A stretch of 64,000 nucleotides of DNA from Rostrohypoxylon terebratum. Its lineage: Eukaryota > Ascomycota > Sordariomycetes > Xylariales > Hypoxylaceae. Made by a program: the position numbers and the translations under genes. Below the pieces are notes generated by a model. It was given only the letters and a program-made list of their open reading frames with translations, had not been told where the DNA came from and did no database searches. The stretch is from NCBI GenBank assembly GCA_022497145.1, contig MU385890.1, positions 186,001 through 250,000 on the forward strand. Reading direction: 5' to 3'. Shown piece after piece: positions 60,535 to 64,000 of the stretch (position 1 is the stretch's first letter; the number at the start of each line of letters is the position of its first letter).

Positions 60535-61167
60535 ATGGCGACCCCCCGAACCTTCTCTCGAAGTCTACAAAAACTTCGATACTCCTCTTTCCGACCTTTA
60601 TCACAATTCAGCCAACCTACGCTCTCCACCAATAGCAGGATAAAGTTTCATTCGCCGTTAATACGCCAGTCTCGAGCCTTCCCTTCATTATTACAACAGT
60701 TTAGCACAACTCCCTCACGCCAGCACGGCCATGTACATAAACCTAAGGAGGGTGAAGAGTGAGGGTTCCCTACCTATATGCCCATTATATGCCGCGCAAG
60801 CTGATTGTCAACTAGACTTTACATAACATTCATAGATAAGGAGGAGAAGGAGCACAAAATAGCCGTGGCGGAGGGAGATAACCTACTCGATGTCGCGCAA
60901 GCGCACGACCTAGAGATGGAGGGAGCTTGCGGAGGATCGTGCGCATGTTCGACATGTCATGTGATAGTTCTCGACGAAGACTTGTACGAAAAGATGCCGG
61001 AGCCCGAAGACGACGAGAATGACATGTTGGACTTGGCGTTCGGCTTGACCGAGACGAGTCGGTTGGGTTGCCAGATCGTGATGACGAAGGAGCTGGATGG
61101 TCTAAGAGTCAAACTACCCTCTATGACGAGAAATCTGCAAGCGAGCGATTTCAATTCGAAGCAATGA
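60535..61167 (+). CDS. YAH1: mitochondrial [2Fe-2S] ferredoxin (adrenodoxin, Yah1)
   Basis: This mitochondrial electron carrier is essential for iron-sulfur cluster and haem A synthesis. Exons are 60535-60758 and 60816-61167; the product is 191 residues. The first 60 residues are rich in Arg, Ser and Gln, with FSTTPSRQHGH typical of a presequence end. The ferredoxin domain begins at LYITFIDKE. Cluster ligands are visible in CGGSCACSTCH (C-x5-C-x2-C) and later in RLGCQ. The acidic EPEDDENDMLDLAFG helix is the adrenodoxin interaction surface. It is divergent from UGO1 and convergent with RRP15. Confidence 0.96.
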
Positions 61168-61479
61168 AGGACACATTCTATCGAAGATACAACCACGAGA
61201 CTCCAGGAAATGAAATGATGAATTGGTATGCAATGTAGCAATATGACTCGGTGCAAATTCGACGGCGTGGCGGCGGCTTGAGGATAGGCGTCTGGAAAAC
61301 AGCTATCGGGCCGTGAATGTATTATATTCTCAACGGAAGGATAGCTGGCGTCGACATAGACGGAACCCCAACTCTAACGAGGTCATGTTCATGAAGTATT
61401 TTGGTATCATTCCATGTCATCCGGTGTAAAAGGGAAAAAATTTACATATGTACCATGTACCCCTAAGCGCGCAAGGAAC
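61168..61479. other. 3' intergenic region between YAH1 and RRP15
   Basis: About 310 bp between convergent stops. Nothing beyond 3' UTR sequence is seen. Confidence 0.6.
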
Positions 61480-62451
61480 TCAAGCTTCCTCTAATGCGCC
61501 CTTCTTTAGCTTTCCACCGCCTCCGGCGATGAGGTCGAGGAAACCCTGCCGGCTCATCTCGTTGACCTTCTCCTGCCGCCTTTGCACGCCCACTATCCCG
61601 TCCTTCCTCGCTTCTCTATCGGCTTCGGCCGCCCTCTCCTGAGCCTCCCTCACGGCTCTAAAGAGCATAATCACACCCCTATGCGCCACCTTCTTAAGCC
61701 GTTTCTCAGTCTGTTGGATCTCTTCCGTAGTCGTCTCGGGTACGCCAGTCTCGTGATCCACGGCCCCGACAAGTACATCCTTCACCCGGCCCTTCTCCTG
61801 CGCCAAGCGCTTCTGCTCGCGCATGTGTTTCCGTGCCTTGGCTTCTAACGCGCTGTCGACGACGTCTCTGGCGGCCTGATGAGCTTCAGCGCTACGCGAC
61901 AGAACCGGGTCTGCGCGCCGGGTGTTGGAGAGTTTGGTAGATAGAATCTTGGACATGGACGTAGCGAAGGCATTGGGATCGTTGCGTTTTGATTTGGACT
62001 TTTTCGTCGTTGGTCGATCGCCTTCGGAGTCTGTTTCTTCACCATCCTCTTCATCTTCCTCTGCGCCTTCCCCTGCGCCTTCTCCTTCGCCTTCACTTGC
62101 TTCTGATTCGTCTTCGGAGCTCTCGCCTTTAGGCGCATCGCTAGCATGTTTCCTAGCTGAAGGTTTCTGTCGTTTCGCGACAAGTTTGGTCCGCGCTAGG
62201 TCGATTTCTGACTCTGAATTGGATCCCGAATCTGAGCCTGACCCAGATGGGACATCGTCTATCGCGATATTGTCGAGGTCTTCGTCATCGGAGTCTAGAA
62301 GATTTACAGGCTTGAACTCGGGATTGTCGCCTTCTTCATCGGAGTCGCTATGGTACTCGGGGACCTTCTTTTGCTTTTTTATTGGCCTCTGCGACTTCGA
62401 TTTCGGATTTGCATCTTGGCGATTTCGCTTTTTGGAGTTTGAGCCGGCCAT
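61480..62451 (-). CDS. RRP15: ribosomal RNA-processing protein RRP15
   Basis: This nucleolar factor is needed for 60S pre-rRNA processing. A single minus-strand exon gives 323 residues from ATG 62451. The N-terminus is basic (KSQRPIKKQKK), followed by acidic tracts (SDSDEEGD, EDEEDGEETDSEGD) typical of nucleolar proteins. The conserved RRP15 core starts at NAFATSMSKILSTKL and includes DPVLSRS, KRLKKVAHRGVIMLFRAVRE and the C-terminal MSRQGFLDLIAGG. It is convergent with YAH1 and divergent from the downstream surface-protein gene. Confidence 0.94.
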   Translation of the reverse strand: MAGSNSKKRNRQDANPKSKSQRPIKKQKKVPEYHSDSDEEGDNPEFKPVNLLDSDDEDLDNIAIDDVPSGSGSDSGSNSESEIDLARTKLVAKRQKPSARKHASDAPKGESSEDESEASEGEGEGAGEGAEEDEEDGEETDSEGDRPTTKKSKSKRNDPNAFATSMSKILSTKLSNTRRADPVLSRSAEAHQAARDVVDSALEAKARKHMREQKRLAQEKGRVKDVLVGAVDHETGVPETTTEEIQQTEKRLKKVAHRGVIMLFRAVREAQERAAEADREARKDGIVGVQRRQEKVNEMSRQGFLDLIAGGGGKLKKGALEEA

Positions 62452-63128
62452 TGTCTATTATCTTTTCTTGTAGGTTGTTGGTTGTATTAGATGTACTTCC
62501 AGTGCTCGTAACTTTTTCCGCCAAAAAACTTCAATTGAATTGTAGGGATCCACTTTCAAATGGTAAGCTACCTGATAAGATAAGAACCTGTCCTGTCTGC
62601 CAAGAGTCGCGGTCCAAGTTTAAGGCTCTGGGTACAAAGGTACTTGAGAAGCTCTAGTAAACTCGAATTTTCTACCAATCTTCTGATTTCAAAATTCAAA
62701 CCTTGTGAGAACAACAAGTTTGGAATTGGAGCTTTGAAATTTATAAACGTCCGGATATAGTCTTCATCGTGTTGGTAAAAAAAGCTGGGATGACCTATAA
62801 TTGCCAAGCATAACCAAGCACCACTAAGAGCGGCACGGATCCCAGGTTCATTTATAAAGCCTGGACGACGCAAACGAAGATGACTTGAACCTCGATTCTG
62901 GATTTCAACATATCATATTCGTACAATTCATTCACTGGTGCCTCACTCACTTGGACCAGATCATTCTTTAATCCAGTCGCTCTCTATCATACACAATTCT
63001 CAATCCTCATGTTTAAGTAATGTTAGATTGACACAGAATCGTCTAATGCTGTGAAACTGAGAAGGACATTCGTTTGGAGGAGTACCTACCTACCTTAAGG
63101 GGCAACGACTTAATACAAGATTAACACG
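62452..63128. other. divergent intergenic region
   Basis: About 680 bp upstream of both RRP15 and the cysteine-rich gene. A TACCTACCTACC motif lies at 63080-63100. No other feature is seen. Confidence 0.6.
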
Positions 63129-63818
63129 ATGGCGGGTATCCTAAGCAGCCACAGCGACAGCACGTGCAACTCGCATAACGCCCTGCAGAACATATCCGAA
63201 TATGCCTGTGGCGTAAGTTTTCGATTTAAGGACTCGGATAACCCGCCAGATATGCACTATGCCGTCGTCTCTTTGGAAAGGTGCTGCGACAAGGTGAATC
63301 AGCCCGTGATGCGCATACCCGGCAACACGGGCTGCGAGATACAATTTTGCGAAGTGCCTGCCGTCACTTCGTCTTACACGTCCACCATCATCTACGGCGG
63401 AGCTACCGAGATGGCTGCCCCTACAGTCACCCAGGGTTCCCAGATCAGCTGGCCCGACGATGTCGAATCCTGCATGAAATTTGTGTACGAGGGCGATCTA
63501 CCGGATGATGTCGCAAGTAAGGTATATGACGCGGACAGCTGGTGCCTGGCCCGGATGTACGACGACGAGCTCCCGTCTTCCGAGGTATCGGCTGCTGTGA
63601 CGGCTAGCGCGGCGCCGGCAAGCTGGACGTCCGCTGCTGCCGACCCATTCGCGAATGCCTTTTCATCAAAAGGTAGTTCATCTTCGACGAGTACGACTGC
63701 GAGCCCCACGTCAACTAGCAACGGGTACTTTATACACGCTGACCAGAAGGCGGTCGGCGAATTGAGATTGTGGACTGTCGCTGCATTGGTATCCGTAGGT
63801 CTAGCTGTGGCTCTTTGA
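63129..63818 (+). CDS. cysteine-rich putative surface protein
   Basis: An intronless 229-residue frame from ATG 63129. It has eight cysteines (C13, C27, C52, C53, C69, C74, C115, C139) in an acidic globular region, then a Ser/Thr/Ala-rich stretch (about 150-205), and a hydrophobic C-terminal tail (VAALVSVGLAVAL) like a GPI-anchor signal or tail anchor. This order is common in fungal cell-surface proteins. No N-terminal signal peptide is seen from this ATG, so either an upstream exon is missing or secretion is unconventional. No upstream exon with a signal peptide was found by eye. The family is not recognised. Confidence 0.65.
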   Translation: MAGILSSHSDSTCNSHNALQNISEYACGVSFRFKDSDNPPDMHYAVVSLERCCDKVNQPVMRIPGNTGCEIQFCEVPAVTSSYTSTIIYGGATEMAAPTVTQGSQISWPDDVESCMKFVYEGDLPDDVASKVYDADSWCLARMYDDELPSSEVSAAVTASAAPASWTSAAADPFANAFSSKGSSSSTSTTASPTSTSNGYFIHADQKAVGELRLWTVAALVSVGLAVAL

Positions 63819-64000
63819 TGGCGAATTTACCTATATTGGCACACCCACGCCACCGATATTGCTACGGCATGTACGAAACGCCACGAGCGCCGCCAGCCGT
63901 CCGAGACAAGACCCGACCACGATCACAAGACTTGGTCTTTTGGACGGCATCAATGCCGAAATCTAGGTTTTTCTTTTTTTTTTTTTTTCTTCAGAAAAAA
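63819..64000. other. 3' flank of the last gene, ends in poly-T
   Basis: The remaining 180 bp is non-coding and finishes with a long T-run (about 63968-63989) at the window edge. Confidence 0.6.

Overview
The window is chromosomal DNA of a filamentous ascomycete, most likely a Sordariomycete. The evidence is the spliceosomal introns (45-120 nt, GT-AG, often with a CTAAC-like branch site), long compact genes such as a 1770-residue KDM5 demethylase, a fungal Zn2Cys6 factor, an AA9 lytic polysaccharide monooxygenase with a CBM1, and large gene-poor spacers full of AGGTA/TACCT motifs. No rRNA, convincing tRNA, CRISPR array or intact transposon was seen. Gene models were built by hand from the sequence; nearly all exon phases close exactly, and those that do not are reported.

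Layout. 1-5.6 kb: gene-poor, one doubtful exon near 1.1 kb. 5.6-7.6 kb: homeobox transcription factor. 7.6-12.2 kb: gene-poor. 12.2-16.9 kb: DNF3-type P4-ATPase phospholipid flippase. 17.9-19.2 kb: PAQR/haemolysin-III seven-helix protein. 19.3-23.9 kb: Dal5-type MFS anion transporter head-to-head with a secreted FGly-type sulfatase, followed by a C2H2 zinc-finger gene with an in-frame stop (24.3-25.1 kb) and a convergent C2HC+Zn2Cys6 regulator (25.2-26.6 kb). 28.2 kb: MARVEL-type membrane protein. 29.3-30.0 kb: unrecognised TPR-like protein. 31.2-32.8 kb: COMT-type O-methyltransferase. 33.6-38.8 kb: conserved RNA/DNA block with eIF4A-III/FAL1 and SF3A3/PRP9 head to head, then SLX1. 38.8-42.4 kb: long spacer. 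42.4-48.4 kb: KDM5/JARID1 demethylase. 49.5-50.4 kb: degenerate-looking orphan. 51.1-51.9 kb: coiled-coil protein. 54.7-55.8 kb: AA9 LPMO. 58.1-62.5 kb: conserved block with UGO1 and YAH1 head to head and RRP15 convergent with YAH1. 63.1-63.8 kb: cysteine-rich surface protein.

How the genes work together. Two conserved neighbourhoods have coherent themes: mRNA metabolism and genome maintenance (FAL1, PRP9, SLX1), and mitochondrial/ribosomal biogenesis (UGO1, YAH1, RRP15). The accessory region at 19-27 kb is the most suggestive candidate system: a secreted sulfatase and a Dal5-family transporter share one promoter, with two zinc-finger genes beside them. This could be a sulfate-ester scavenging locus, but the substrate and the regulatory link are inference.
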